A stretch of DNA of 64,000 nucleotides from Pseudarthrobacter oxydans. GTDB taxonomy: Bacteria; Actinomycetota; Actinomycetes; Actinomycetales; Micrococcaceae. This document shows, one piece after another, positions 55,529 through 63,990 of the stretch. The translations under genes and the position numbers were made by a program. The stretch spans positions 310,001 to 374,000 of the forward strand of contig NZ_CP139438.1 of assembly GCF_034258515.1 (NCBI RefSeq), given 5' to 3'. How positions within the stretch are numbered: position 1 is the first letter of the stretch; every line of letters begins with the position of its first letter. Below the pieces are notes generated by a model. That model worked only from the letters and a program-made list of their open reading frames with translations, was not told where the DNA came from and ran no database searches.

Positions 55529-57652
55529 ATGGCTAACTTGGAACCGGCGATCCCGGATGAGCGACCTTTGACCCCTTTTCATGATTTGGACCATTATTTG
55601 TCAATCCCGCGGGTAAGTGGCCTCGCCCTGAGCCCGGACGGCACCCGGCTGGTCACTACCGTGGCCACCCTGAACGGGAAAGGCACCGAATTCGGTACCG
55701 CCCTGTGGGAGCTGGATCCCGCGGGGCAAAAGCACGCCCGGCGGATCACCCGCAGCGCCAAGGGTGAGGCGGGGGCGGCGTTCGCTGCCAATGGGGACGT
55801 CTATTTCACCTCCGCGCGGCCGGACCCGGACAGCCCCGAGGAGGAGCCCGTCAAGGCGCTCTGGCTGCTTCCCGCGGACGGCGGCGAAGCCCGCGTGGTG
55901 TTGAACCGGGCCGGCGGAGTGGGCGCCGTGCTGACGGCCCGGAACGCCGACGCCGCCTTCGTGACCGCGGAGGTCCTGGCCGGTTCCGCCGACGAAGAGG
56001 AGGACGCCGAACGCCGAAAATCGCGGAAGGACCGCAAGGTCTCCGCCATCCTGCACAGTGAATATCCGGTCCGGTACTGGGACGCGGACCTGGGACCGGG
56101 CCAGCCCCGGATCTTCGCGGTTGAGCCCGGCGAAGCACAGGACGGCGGCAAACCGGCAACCGTCGATGCCACCGCGCCGCTGGTCCTGCGGAACCTCACG
56201 CCGGATGCCGGACCCAGGCTGCGGGAGGCGGAAACCGTGGTCAGCCCCGATGGCAAAACCATCTACACGAGCTACACCAAGCCGCTGGCCAAGGCCGACA
56301 GCAGGTCCATCCTGGTGGCCGTGGACGTGGCCTCCGGCAGCACCAAGGTGCTCCTGGACGAGGAGGGCATGAGCTTTTTCCCGGGTCCCGTCAGCCCCGA
56401 CGGCAGCACCCTGGCAGTTGTCAGCGAAAGCGACACCACGCCGCAGGAGGCCCCGCAGGTCAAGCTCCACCTGCTGGACGTAGCCGGGGAAGGCGGAGAC
56501 GCCCCGGGCGGCCTGGTGCCGCTGGCTCACGACTGGGACCGGTGGCCCAAGCCCGCTGCCTGGCTTCCGGACGGGTCCGCCCTCCTGGTCACCGCGGACG
56601 ACGACGGCGCGTCGCCGGTCTTCCGGATCAGCGTCCCCGCCGGCGCGGCTGAAGTAAGTGTCGCCCGGGTGACGCAGGACGCTGCGGCCTACTCCGACGT
56701 CGTGGTTTCGCCGGACGGACGCAGCGCCTACGCCCTGCGGAGCTCCTACGAGTTCCCGCCTGAAGCGGTACGGCTGGACCTGCGGACGGGCGAGGCCACG
56801 CGGCTGCCCGCCCCCGCGGAGCGGCCGGTGCGCCCCGGCAGGCTGGAACGCATCGCTGCGACGGCGGCGGACGGGTCCCGTGTCCCGGCCTACCTCGCGC
56901 TGCCGGAGGGCGCGTCAGCGGAGTCTCCGGCGCCCATGCTCCTGTGGATCCATGGTGGACCGCTCGGGTCCTGGAACGCCTGGACCTGGCGGTGGAACCC
57001 GTGGCTGATGACTGCCAGGGGCTATGCGGTCCTCCTGCCCGACCCTGCGCTCTCCACCGGGTACGGCCAGGCCCACATCCAGCGCGGGTGGGGAGCCTGG
57101 GGCAAAGCACCGTACGCGGACCTGATGGCCGTCACGGACGCCGCGGTCCAGCGGCCCGACCTCGACGCCGGCCGGACCGCCGCCATGGGAGGGTCCTTCG
57201 GCGGCTACATGGCCAACTGGGTGGCAGGGCAGACGGACCGGTTCAGGGCAATCGTGACGCACGCGAGCCTGTGGGCGCTGGACCAGTTCGGCCCCACCAC
57301 GGACGCCTCGCAGTACTGGCTTAAGGAAATGACAGAAGAGATGGCGCTGGACAACTCACCGCACCTTCACGTCGAAAACATCGGCACGCCCATGCTGGTG
57401 ATCCACGGGGACAAGGACTACCGGGTGCCCATCGGCGAGGGGCTGCGGCTTTGGTACGAGCTGCTGTCCAAGTCAAAGCTCGCCGCGGACCAGGACGGGC
57501 AGACGCCGCATCGGTTCCTGTATTTTCCGGACGAGAACCACTGGGTGCTCCAGCCGCAGCATGCAAAGGTCTGGTACCAGGTTGTGGAGTCATTCCTGGC
57601 CAGGAATGTCCTAGGCCAGGACGTGCCACTGCCCGCCGAACTCGGGCTGTAG
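55529..57652 (+). CDS. S9 family peptidase (acylaminoacyl-peptidase/prolyl oligopeptidase type)
   Basis: Cytoplasmic serine peptidase of 707 residues. The N-terminal ~430 residues form a beta-propeller with repeated LSPDGTRL-, VSPDGKT-, VSPDGST- and VSPDGRS-type blades. The C-terminal catalytic domain has GGSFGGYMA (Ser556), the Asp in HGDKDYRVP and the His in PDENHWVL. ATG 55529 is preferred; ATG 55496 is in frame upstream. No signal peptide. A hairpin terminator lies about 70 bases after the stop. Confidence 0.9.
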   Translation: MANLEPAIPDERPLTPFHDLDHYLSIPRVSGLALSPDGTRLVTTVATLNGKGTEFGTALWELDPAGQKHARRITRSAKGEAGAAFAANGDVYFTSARPDPDSPEEEPVKALWLLPADGGEARVVLNRAGGVGAVLTARNADAAFVTAEVLAGSADEEEDAERRKSRKDRKVSAILHSEYPVRYWDADLGPGQPRIFAVEPGEAQDGGKPATVDATAPLVLRNLTPDAGPRLREAETVVSPDGKTIYTSYTKPLAKADSRSILVAVDVASGSTKVLLDEEGMSFFPGPVSPDGSTLAVVSESDTTPQEAPQVKLHLLDVAGEGGDAPGGLVPLAHDWDRWPKPAAWLPDGSALLVTADDDGASPVFRISVPAGAAEVSVARVTQDAAAYSDVVVSPDGRSAYALRSSYEFPPEAVRLDLRTGEATRLPAPAERPVRPGRLERIAATAADGSRVPAYLALPEGASAESPAPMLLWIHGGPLGSWNAWTWRWNPWLMTARGYAVLLPDPALSTGYGQAHIQRGWGAWGKAPYADLMAVTDAAVQRPDLDAGRTAAMGGSFGGYMANWVAGQTDRFRAIVTHASLWALDQFGPTTDASQYWLKEMTEEMALDNSPHLHVENIGTPMLVIHGDKDYRVPIGEGLRLWYELLSKSKLAADQDGQTPHRFLYFPDENHWVLQPQHAKVWYQVVESFLARNVLGQDVPLPAELGL

Positions 57653-57680
57653 CCTTTCCGGCGGGGTTTAGGGAACGCCC

Positions 57681-57731
57681 TTTTCGGGCAAAGCCACTAT
57701 TCAGGCAATGCCCCTATTCAGGCAAAGCACC
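57681..57731 (+). repeat. Three 17-bp degenerate tandem repeats
   Basis: Units at 57681-57697, 57698-57714 and 57715-57731 share the form TATTCAGGCAAAGCACC; the last two have CTATTCAGGCAA in common. The third unit runs into the terminator stem. Confidence 0.6.
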
Positions 57732-57766
57732 GCCCGCTCCCAAAAAGGGCGCGGGCGGGGCTTTGC
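57722..57766 (+). terminator. Terminator-like hairpin after the S9 peptidase gene
   Basis: 16-bp arms 57722-57737 and 57751-57766 with one mismatch. The 3' arm ends in GCTTTGC, and TTTT follows at 57774. Confidence 0.6.
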
Positions 57767-58111
57767 AAAGGCCTTTTGCTGGCTGTGCCCTCATCGTCGA
57801 AAAGAAATGGCGGCCCGGATAAGGAAAGCCGGCGGCAGTTTCCGGCCGGATGGAAAGCCGTACAGCCAAAAGATTGCCGGCCCCGCACAGGGAAAGGAAG
57901 TACAAAAGGGCGGCAAGCTGACAGATGCGGAGTCCCGCAATTCCTTCGGGAGCAGTCCGGGTGGCATTCCCGGCCGCGTGACTAACCCACCAGGCGCCCG
58001 GCTGCGCGGCATTTGTGCGGGCCCCGGAAAAACCCGGCGGCACTGTCAAACGGACAGGGCCGAAATACCCGTAAAGAAGGGCGCGGTGGGACTGCCTTCG
58101 TGACCGCGAAC
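57767..58111. other. Gene-free stretch between the S9 peptidase and argA-like genes
   Basis: No convincing gene. The stretch looks richer in A-runs (for example AAAAGAAATGG, AAAAGATTG, TACAAAAGGG) than its neighbours. Short dyads are present, such as GTGC/GCAC with CCGG/CCGG around 58014-58045 and TGTC/GACA after it. Open frames here have no recognisable family and poor codon character. Confidence 0.4.
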
Positions 58112-58117
58112 TAGGAT
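58112..58117 (+). promoter_or_regulatory. Candidate leaderless -10 box of the argA-like gene
   Basis: TAGGAT ends six bases before GTG 58124. Confidence 0.5.
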
Positions 58118-58123
58118 TGCCCT

Positions 58124-58633
58124 GTGACTGACTCCTTTCATATTCGCCCTGCCCGCACCGGTGACGTCCCCGCCATCAAGAAGCTGGTGGCGCCGCTGGC
58201 GGAGCAGCGGATCCTCATGGCCAAGGAGACGGTGGCCTACTACGAAAGCCTGCAGGAGTTTCGGATCGCTGAATCCAGCGACGGCGAGGTCATTGGCTGC
58301 GGGGCGCTGCACGTCATGTGGGAAGACCTTGCCGAAGTCCGCACGCTCGCTGCTTCCCAGGACTGGCGCGGCAAGGGAGTAGGGCACGTGCTGGTGGAAA
58401 GCCTCCTGGATGAAGCCCGGGCCCTTGGCGTCTCCCGTGTTTTCTGCCTGACATTCGAGGTGGACTTCTTCAAGCGCCACGGGTTCGACGTCATGGCCGA
58501 CCAGTCAGCAGTTGATCCCGTGGTTTATTCGGAACTCCTCCGCTCGCATGATGAGGGTGTTGCCGAGTTCCTGGACCTCGCGCGGGTCAAGCCCAACACC
58601 CTGGGCAACACACGCATGATCAAAGTGCTGTAG
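58124..58633 (+). CDS. argA: Amino-acid N-acetyltransferase (N-acetylglutamate synthase type)
   Basis: GNAT-fold acetyltransferase of 169 residues. It matches the short actinobacterial N-acetylglutamate synthase: IRPARTGDVPAIKKLVAPLA at the N-terminus, CGALHVMWEDLAEVRTLAAS, and the acetyl-CoA loop DWRGKGVGHVLVESLL. These enzymes make N-acetylglutamate for arginine synthesis and lack the kinase-like domain of E. coli ArgA. Start GTG 58124. It stands alone, bounded by terminators, away from other arg genes. Confidence 0.82.
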   Translation: MTDSFHIRPARTGDVPAIKKLVAPLAEQRILMAKETVAYYESLQEFRIAESSDGEVIGCGALHVMWEDLAEVRTLAASQDWRGKGVGHVLVESLLDEARALGVSRVFCLTFEVDFFKRHGFDVMADQSAVDPVVYSELLRSHDEGVAEFLDLARVKPNTLGNTRMIKVL

Positions 58634-58710
58634 CAGCCACCTGATCTGTGAGGACTTGTTTTATTCGATTTGATGGATAAACTGGCTGAGGCCGGGATGG
58701 GGGGCCCACA

Positions 58711-58743
58711 GAAAGGGACAGTCATTTGGGGGCTGTCCCTTTC
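58711..58743 (+). terminator. Terminator-like hairpin between argA-like gene and dhaK
   Basis: 11-bp perfect arms GAAAGGGACAG (58711-58721) and CTGTCCCTTTC (58733-58743) with an 11-nt loop. Confidence 0.75.
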
Positions 58744-58854
58744 CTGCGTCTGCCGCCGGGCCGGATTGCCGGGCGGGGATCCCTACCGCCATCCGGCCTG
58801 CCGGTAGTAGGGTCAAAGTGACATTCTCCAGGCAGTAGAACCAGGAGCGCCGCC

Positions 58855-59856
58855 ATGAAAAAACTCATTAACGATCCCCGGGCCGTAGTAGATGAATCAG
58901 TGCAGGGCTTTGGCCTGGCCCACGCCGACTTGGTTACCGTCAGCTCAGATCCAACGTTCATCACGCGCAAAGACGCGCCTGTGAACGGCAAGGTGGGCCT
59001 GGTCTCCGGAGGCGGCAGCGGGCACGAGCCGTTGCACGCCGGCTTTGTGGGGCGGGGAATGCTCGACGCCGCCGTGCCGGGGGCGGTGTTCACCTCGCCG
59101 ACGCCGGACCAGATCCTTCCGGCGACCCTCGCGGTGAACTCGGGGGCCGGCGTCGTCCATATCGTGAAGAACTACACCGGCGACGTCCTGAACTTTGAGA
59201 CGGCAGCCGAACTGGCGGAAGCCGAGGGCGTCAGCATCCGCACGGTCCTGGTGAACGACGACGTCGCGGTCGAGGACTCCCTGTACACCGCAGGCCGCCG
59301 CGGCGTAGGCGGGACGGTGCTGGTGGAGAAGATTGCCGGTGCCGCCGCCGAAAGGGGCGATGACCTGGAGGCTGTGGCCGCCATCGGCGAACGGGTCAAC
59401 GCCAATGTCCGCACCATGGGCGTGGCCCTGTCCGCCTGCACCGTCCCGCACGCAGGCTCGCCCAGCTTTGACCTGGCCGAGGACGAGATTGAAATCGGCA
59501 TCGGCATCCACGGAGAGCCCGGGCGCCACCGCATCCCCATGGAGAATGCCGACGGCATTACGGACCGGCTGCTGGAACCCGTACTGGCCGATCTGGGTAT
59601 CACGTCGGGGGATAAAGTCCTGCTGTTCGTCAACGGCATGGGCGGCACGCCGCTGAGTGAGCTGTACATCGTCTACCGGCGGGCTGCGCAGGTCCTGTCC
59701 GAGCGGGGCGCCGCCGTGGAGCGTTCACTGGTGGGCAACTACATCACTTCCCTGGAGATGCAGGGCTGCTCCATCTCAGTACTGAGGCTGGATGACGAGC
59801 TAACGGACTTGTGGGACGCACCGGTGCACACGGCAGCACTGCGCTGGGGCGTGTAG
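58855..59856 (+). CDS. dhaK: Dihydroxyacetone kinase subunit DhaK
   Basis: Binds dihydroxyacetone covalently for phosphorylation by DhaL-ADP. It has 333 residues. [16 protein letters not shown] lies near residues 51-66, and the substrate-binding histidine is His219 in [20 protein letters not shown]. First gene of dhaKLM; dhaL begins three bases after its stop. No glycerol dehydrogenase or regulator gene adjoins. Confidence 0.95.
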   Translation: MKKLINDPRAVVDESVQGFGLAHADLVTVSSDPTFITRKDAPVNGKVGLVSGGGSGHEPLHAGFVGRGMLDAAVPGAVFTSPTPDQILPATLAVNSGAGVVHIVKNYTGDVLNFETAAELAEAEGVSIRTVLVNDDVAVEDSLYTAGRRGVGGTVLVEKIAGAAAERGDDLEAVAAIGERVNANVRTMGVALSACTVPHAGSPSFDLAEDEIEIGIGIHGEPGRHRIPMENADGITDRLLEPVLADLGITSGDKVLLFVNGMGGTPLSELYIVYRRAAQVLSERGAAVERSLVGNYITSLEMQGCSISVLRLDDELTDLWDAPVHTAALRWGV

Positions 59857-59858
59857 CA

Positions 59859-60491
59859 GTGCCCCTGGACGTCACCTGGGCGGTGAAGTGGCTGACGCTG
59901 TCCGCGCAGGCAATGGCAGAAAACCGGGTCTACCTGATTGAACTCGACCGCGCCATCGGCGATTCGGACCACGGGGAAAACATGGACCGGGGTTTCCAGG
60001 CCGTCCTGTCGAAGCTGGCGGAGGCGCCCCCGGAGACACCCGGGGCTGCCTTGAAACTTACCGCGATGACCCTGATGTCCAAGGTCGGCGGGGCTGCCGG
60101 CCCTCTGTACGGCACGGCCTTCCTCCGGGCGGCCACGTCCCTGGGGGACTCCGCGGAAATCGATCCGGCCGCGTGGGCAAACGCCCTGGCCGCAGCCCGG
60201 GACGGCATTGTGGCCCGCGGGAAGGCCGAATCCGGGGACAAGACAATGGTGGATGCCTGGACTCCGGCGGCGGAGGCAGCGCAAAAGGCTGCGCTGAACG
60301 GCGGTTCGGATGTCCTGGCGGTCCTGGTTGCAGCAGCCGAGGCCGCCGAAGCCGGTGCCGTCGCCACCGATCCCATGGTGGCGCGCAAAGGCCGCGCGAG
60401 TTACCTCGGGGAGCGCAGCGCCGGTCACCGGGACCCCGGCGCCGCCTCCTCAGCGCTGATTCTCCGCGCCGCGGTGGGGGCAGCTGCATGA
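59859..60491 (+). CDS. dhaL: Dihydroxyacetone kinase subunit DhaL
   Basis: ADP-binding subunit of 210 residues that transfers phosphate from DhaM to dihydroxyacetone on DhaK. The Mg-ADP-binding aspartates are in ELDRAIGDSDHGENMDRG. GSGD-type loops appear as ESGDKTMVDAWTPA and GRASYLGERSAGHRDPGA. The GTG 59859 start is chosen because the conserved helix begins just after it. It overlaps dhaM by four bases. Confidence 0.94.
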   Translation: MPLDVTWAVKWLTLSAQAMAENRVYLIELDRAIGDSDHGENMDRGFQAVLSKLAEAPPETPGAALKLTAMTLMSKVGGAAGPLYGTAFLRAATSLGDSAEIDPAAWANALAAARDGIVARGKAESGDKTMVDAWTPAAEAAQKAALNGGSDVLAVLVAAAEAAEAGAVATDPMVARKGRASYLGERSAGHRDPGAASSALILRAAVGAAA

Positions 60492-61180
60492 CCGTGAGCC
60501 TTGTGGTGGTCTCCCACAGCGGGAAGATTGCCGACGGCGCTGCCGAGCTTGCCGCCCAGATGGCACCCGACGTCGTGGTCCTGACCGCCGGAGGCACCTC
60601 GGACGGCAGGATCGGCACCAGCCTCGAAAAGGTCCTGGCCGCGCTGGACAAGGCTGGCAGCGGGGGCACTGTGATCCTCACCGACCTGGGGTCCGCGGTG
60701 ATGACTGCCGAGTCCGCGCTGGAGTTCGCGGAAAACGCCGAAGACATGGTGCTGGCCGACGCGCCGCTCGTGGAGGGACTCGTGGCGGCAGCCGTTGCGG
60801 CCCAAGGCGGTGCGGATATGCAGGCAGTCAAGCAGGCGGCGGAAGCTGCTGGTGGTCCGGTCCGCGACCAGGAACAACCGCCCCTCAGCAGCGTTGAGGA
60901 AGGACGCGTCACCGGAGGGGGCCCGGACTTCACCGGGGACTTTGAGCTGGTCAACCTGGCGGGGATGCACGCGCGCCCGGCGGCGAAGATCGCCGGCGGC
61001 CTGTCCGCAATGGATGCCGAGGTGACCGTGAACGGGGTGGACGGGGCATCCATGACAGGACTGATGACGCTCGCCGCGGGGAAGGGGTCCGTGCTGCATG
61101 TGGAAGCCTGGGGTGCCGACGCGGAGCGGGCCGTGAACTATGTTGGCGGGCTGGTGCAGGCCGGGTTCGGGGAACCCTGA
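60488..61180 (+). CDS. dhaM: PTS-dependent dihydroxyacetone kinase phosphotransferase subunit DhaM
   Basis: Phosphocarrier of 230 residues. The N-terminal EIIA-mannose-like domain has the phosphorylated histidine in VVSHSGK (His10). An HPr-like domain follows from about residue 150, with the active histidine in NLAGMHARPAAK (His161). The enzyme I-like domain of E. coli DhaM is absent, so a separate enzyme I must supply phosphate. A flexible linker (residues ~120-150) joins the domains. Confidence 0.93.
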   Translation: MTVSLVVVSHSGKIADGAAELAAQMAPDVVVLTAGGTSDGRIGTSLEKVLAALDKAGSGGTVILTDLGSAVMTAESALEFAENAEDMVLADAPLVEGLVAAAVAAQGGADMQAVKQAAEAAGGPVRDQEQPPLSSVEEGRVTGGGPDFTGDFELVNLAGMHARPAAKIAGGLSAMDAEVTVNGVDGASMTGLMTLAAGKGSVLHVEAWGADAERAVNYVGGLVQAGFGEP

Positions 61181-61274
61181 AGCTGGCCGCACCCGGAATC
61201 CGGGCCGGCCCAAATCAGCGCATGGCGGTGTGTTCTTGAGGACCATGGCCGCTCCTGGCAATATGCTCGATGCC

Positions 61275-61451
61275 ATGGAAATGCCCCAGCCCGAAGACAG
61301 CTCCGCGGATATCGAAGTACTGGACGGGCAGACGTCCGTCGAGGAGCTGCTGGCCGACCTGGGGTTTGAGTGGCGGCACGGCAGCCCCGCCCAGGAGCCG
61401 GCACCGGCCACCGCTGTCGGCAACGCCTTCGGCCAGCCGGCACTGTTCTAA
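61275..61451 (+). CDS. Small acidic hypothetical protein
   Basis: Protein of 58 residues (MEMPQPEDSSADIEVLDGQ, then SVEELLADLGFEWRHG, ending FGQPALF). The start is uncertain: ATG 61275 has TATGCT seven bases upstream (possible leaderless start), while ATG 61263 and 61245 are in frame. I cannot name a family. It is soluble, acidic, and lies 94 bases after dhaM. Confidence 0.5.
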   Translation: MEMPQPEDSSADIEVLDGQTSVEELLADLGFEWRHGSPAQEPAPATAVGNAFGQPALF

Positions 61452-61495
61452 CGGCCGTTCTCCCGGGCCTTTTCGAAGGATCGGCCGTCCGGGAG

Positions 61496-61984
61496 TCAGC
61501 CGCTCTGGTGCAGCCCTTCGGCATCCAGCACCAGCGACGCCGTAATGAACCGGCCGCAATGCTCCCCGAACGGATACTCGCCCCGCGGGCGGAATTCCAG
61601 CGTATGCACCGGCAGGGCAGCCCCGTCCGGGCCCGTTCCTGCAGCGGTCGCCGTCATCGGTGATTCGGTCAGGGTGTCCAGGAACAGCGTGGCAAGTTTC
61701 GTCCCGTCGGGGGAAGCCGTGGCCGAGCAGACCCCGTCGGTGCAGCCCTGGTCGATCGACGCGCTTCCGGGCCGGAGCTCCACGTTATCCTCCCTGCAGG
61801 TGCCGTCCTGGCAGGCCTTCAAGTGGAGGGCTGCAACCTGCGGGGCGTAGCTTGCCGGCACGGTTACCGAAACGGCAGTGGCCTGGGCGATGGCAGGGCA
61901 CGGGGCGGCGCCGGGGCCCGGGCCGCAAGCCGTGGCGAGTCCCGCCGTCGTCATCAGTGCCAAAAGCAGCCCATGCTTGCGCAT
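61496..61984 (-). CDS. Hypothetical lipoprotein
   Basis: Secreted protein of 162 residues. The signal peptide MRKHGLLLALMTTAGLATAC ends in a lipobox with Cys20 as the lipidated residue. Four further cysteines (CQDGTC, CTDGVC) could form two disulfides. No family recognised. ATG 61984 was chosen because the lipoprotein signal begins exactly there. Downstream of mutY on the same strand. Confidence 0.7.
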   Translation of the reverse strand: MRKHGLLLALMTTAGLATACGPGPGAAPCPAIAQATAVSVTVPASYAPQVAALHLKACQDGTCREDNVELRPGSASIDQGCTDGVCSATASPDGTKLATLFLDTLTESPMTATAAGTGPDGAALPVHTLEFRPRGEYPFGEHCGRFITASLVLDAEGLHQSG

Positions 61985-62139
61985 ACTTCCAGCGTAGGCG
62001 CGGGGGGCCGCGGCGCCCCGCGCCGGGGCCAACTGATGCCCGCATTGTTATTCCCGGGCGGCGCTGGCTGCCAAAAGGAGACCAGGCGCGGCGAGTTCTG
62101 CACCCGCCGCCGTTCTGCCAGCCCCGGAATGCGGTGCGC

Positions 62140-63261
62140 TCAGGCAGGCAGCCGGTAGCCGCCGTCGTGCATCTCCGCCAGACCGTCCGCGAGCAACCCT
62201 GCCAGCGCCCGCTCCAGCTGCTCCGGAGCGGAATTAAGCCTGTGCAAGGCCGCGAGCGGGACGCCCATACCCGCCGGCGCGAAACCCAGGTCGGCGGGTT
62301 CCCGATAGAACATCTCGGCCGGCACCGGAGCCTCCGCCAGCCTCAGCACAGCCACCACGGCGCCTCGGACCTGGCGGTCCGTCCCGTGCCAGGCCTGGCC
62401 CTTGGGGACGTACGACGGCGGCGGCTCACCTGCCGCCCGCCAGGCGCAGAGGTCGTTGACCGGGCACGCGGCGCACTTGGGTGTCCGCGCCGTACACACG
62501 AGCGCCCCCAGTTCCATGACGGCCGCGTTCCACCGGACTGAAGAATGGTCCGCGGCCGGCAGGAGCGAAGCGGCAAGGCGCATCTCCGCCGCCGTGAGGG
62601 CCGGGGCCGGGAGGGCTGTGCCGGAGACCAGCCGGGCATGCACCCGCCGGATGTTGGTGTCCACCACGGTTTCCCTCCGCCCGTACGCGAAGGCAGCCAC
62701 AGCGGCAGCGGTGTAGCTGCCCACCCCCGGAAGGGCCAGGAGTTCCGTGTAGCTGTCCGGGACCTTGCCGTTATGGTCCCGGGTTATGGCCGCCGCCGCC
62801 GCATGCAGCCGAAGCGCGCGGCGCGGATACCCGAGCCGGCCCCAGGAGCGCACGGCTTCACCGGCAGGTTCTCCGGCGAGGCCTGACGGGGTGGGCCAGC
62901 GCCTCAACCACTCTTGCCAGACAGGGAGCACCCGCACCACCGGCGTCTGCTGCAGCATGATCTCGCTGACCAGGATGCCCCAGGGGGAGCAGCCGGGCTC
63001 ACGCCAGGGCAGGTCGCGGGCGGTTTCGGCGAACCAGCCGTTGATGCGTTCGTGCAGCGTGTTGAGTCCTGCCGTGCCGCCGGCGGGGTGGCCAGAGCCG
63101 GCGGAAAAGGCGGCAGTGGGGGATGCAGTGTCGATGCCAACACTGTAATGGATGCGTCCGGGCAGGCCGAAAACGGGATGTGACCAGAACGTTGGCGGCG
63201 CGGCGGCGTGGTGGGTAGCAGAAGCGGGGCAGTTCCCTAGCCTAGAAGTATGGGCAGGCAA
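62140..63261 (-). CDS. mutY: A/G-specific adenine glycosylase
   Basis: Removes adenine mispaired with 8-oxoguanine. Conserved parts: WFAETARDLPWRE, LVSEIMLQQTPVVRV, the helix-hairpin-helix LPGVGSYTAAAVAAFAYG with the catalytic Asp in VVDTNIRRV, and the 4Fe-4S cluster ligands CTARTPKCAACPVNDLC. The C-terminal MutT-like part is short. Homology begins near 63054, but between there and the TTG at 63261 the frame has no ATG or GTG, and the TTG overlaps the divergent gene by 12 bases. The true start is therefore unresolved. Confidence 0.88.
   Translation of the reverse strand: MPAHTSRLGNCPASATHHAAAPPTFWSHPVFGLPGRIHYSVGIDTASPTAAFSAGSGHPAGGTAGLNTLHERINGWFAETARDLPWREPGCSPWGILVSEIMLQQTPVVRVLPVWQEWLRRWPTPSGLAGEPAGEAVRSWGRLGYPRRALRLHAAAAAITRDHNGKVPDSYTELLALPGVGSYTAAAVAAFAYGRRETVVDTNIRRVHARLVSGTALPAPALTAAEMRLAASLLPAADHSSVRWNAAVMELGALVCTARTPKCAACPVNDLCAWRAAGEPPPSYVPKGQAWHGTDRQVRGAVVAVLRLAEAPVPAEMFYREPADLGFAPAGMGVPLAALHRLNSAPEQLERALAGLLADGLAEMHDGGYRLPA
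63238..63243 (+). promoter_or_regulatory. Candidate leaderless -10 box
   Basis: TAGCCT ends six bases before ATG 63250 of the next gene. Confidence 0.4.
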
Positions 63262-63930
63262 GGCAATTCATCAACACGTGGCGGGGCGCCGGCATCCGGT
63301 TCCACTGCCGTCCGCAAGCCAAGCGCGGCGGTTTACCGCCGCCGTCGGCTGTTTGTGGGCGGGGCGCTCCTGTTGGTCATCGCACTGGTGACTGGATTCG
63401 CGGTTGCCGGGGCGTTCAGCGGCAAGTCGGAGCAGGTTTCCTCCACCGACCCCGCAGCCGCAGCGTCCGCCGGTCCCGCGGCGTCACCTTCCGCGTCCGC
63501 CACCGAACCTGCCGCGACGCCCACGCCGTCGGCCACTCCAACATGCAACCAGAACCTGGTGACGGTGTCAGCCTCGACGGACAAGGCAGCCTACGGGCCG
63601 GAAGAGAACCCGATGCTCACGCTCAAGGTGACCAACGGCGGCACCATGCCTTGTGAGGTCAACATCGGCACGTCGCAGATGGAGTTCCTGGTGACCAGCG
63701 GCGCGGACCGGATCTTTTCCTCCCGTGACTGCCAGGCAAAGAGCGAGGACCTGCTGAAGGTGATCGCGCCCGGTGCCAGCGAGACGGCCAACTTCCCGTG
63801 GTCCCGCAACCGGAGCGTGGAGGGCTGCCAGCCTGTCGAAGCAAAGCCGGGCGGCGGCGGGGCGTACTACATCTTCACGGCGAAGCTCGGCTCCAAGGCC
63901 AGCCCCAAGGCCGTTTTCCAGCTGCTTTAG
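63250..63930 (+). CDS. Membrane-anchored secreted protein of unknown function
   Basis: Protein of 226 residues. A basic N-terminus (about 34 residues) precedes one membrane helix (VGGALLLVIALVTGFAVAGAF). An Ala/Ser/Pro/Thr-rich linker (residues ~60-97) leads to a beta-sandwich-like extracytoplasmic domain (LVTVSASTDKAAYGPEENPM, LTLKVTNGGTMPCEVNIGT). The domain resembles intracellular-proteinase-inhibitor or adhesin-like folds, but no function can be assigned. Three cysteines are outside the cell. Divergent from mutY. Confidence 0.7.
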   Translation: MGRQGNSSTRGGAPASGSTAVRKPSAAVYRRRRLFVGGALLLVIALVTGFAVAGAFSGKSEQVSSTDPAAAASAGPAASPSASATEPAATPTPSATPTCNQNLVTVSASTDKAAYGPEENPMLTLKVTNGGTMPCEVNIGTSQMEFLVTSGADRIFSSRDCQAKSEDLLKVIAPGASETANFPWSRNRSVEGCQPVEAKPGGGGAYYIFTAKLGSKASPKAVFQLL

Positions 63931-63932
63931 CA

Positions 63933-63990
63933 TCGAGTGCTCCGCAGTTGTCCTTTTGAGCCTCCAAAACGACAACTGCGGAGCACTCGA
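63933..63990. repeat. Large palindrome at the window end
   Basis: Perfect 20-bp arms 63933-63952 and 63971-63990. After one mismatch the stem continues with CTTTTG/CAAAAC-type pairs to a short loop. It starts two bases after the preceding stop codon, so it probably terminates that gene. Its centre resembles the palindrome at 38055-38102. Confidence 0.75.

Noticed and set aside
58013..58080. CATTTGTGC near a hairpin, similar to the start of the paired hairpin elements
   Set aside because: The 20-nt loop consensus and the TGTA/GG internal loop are missing.
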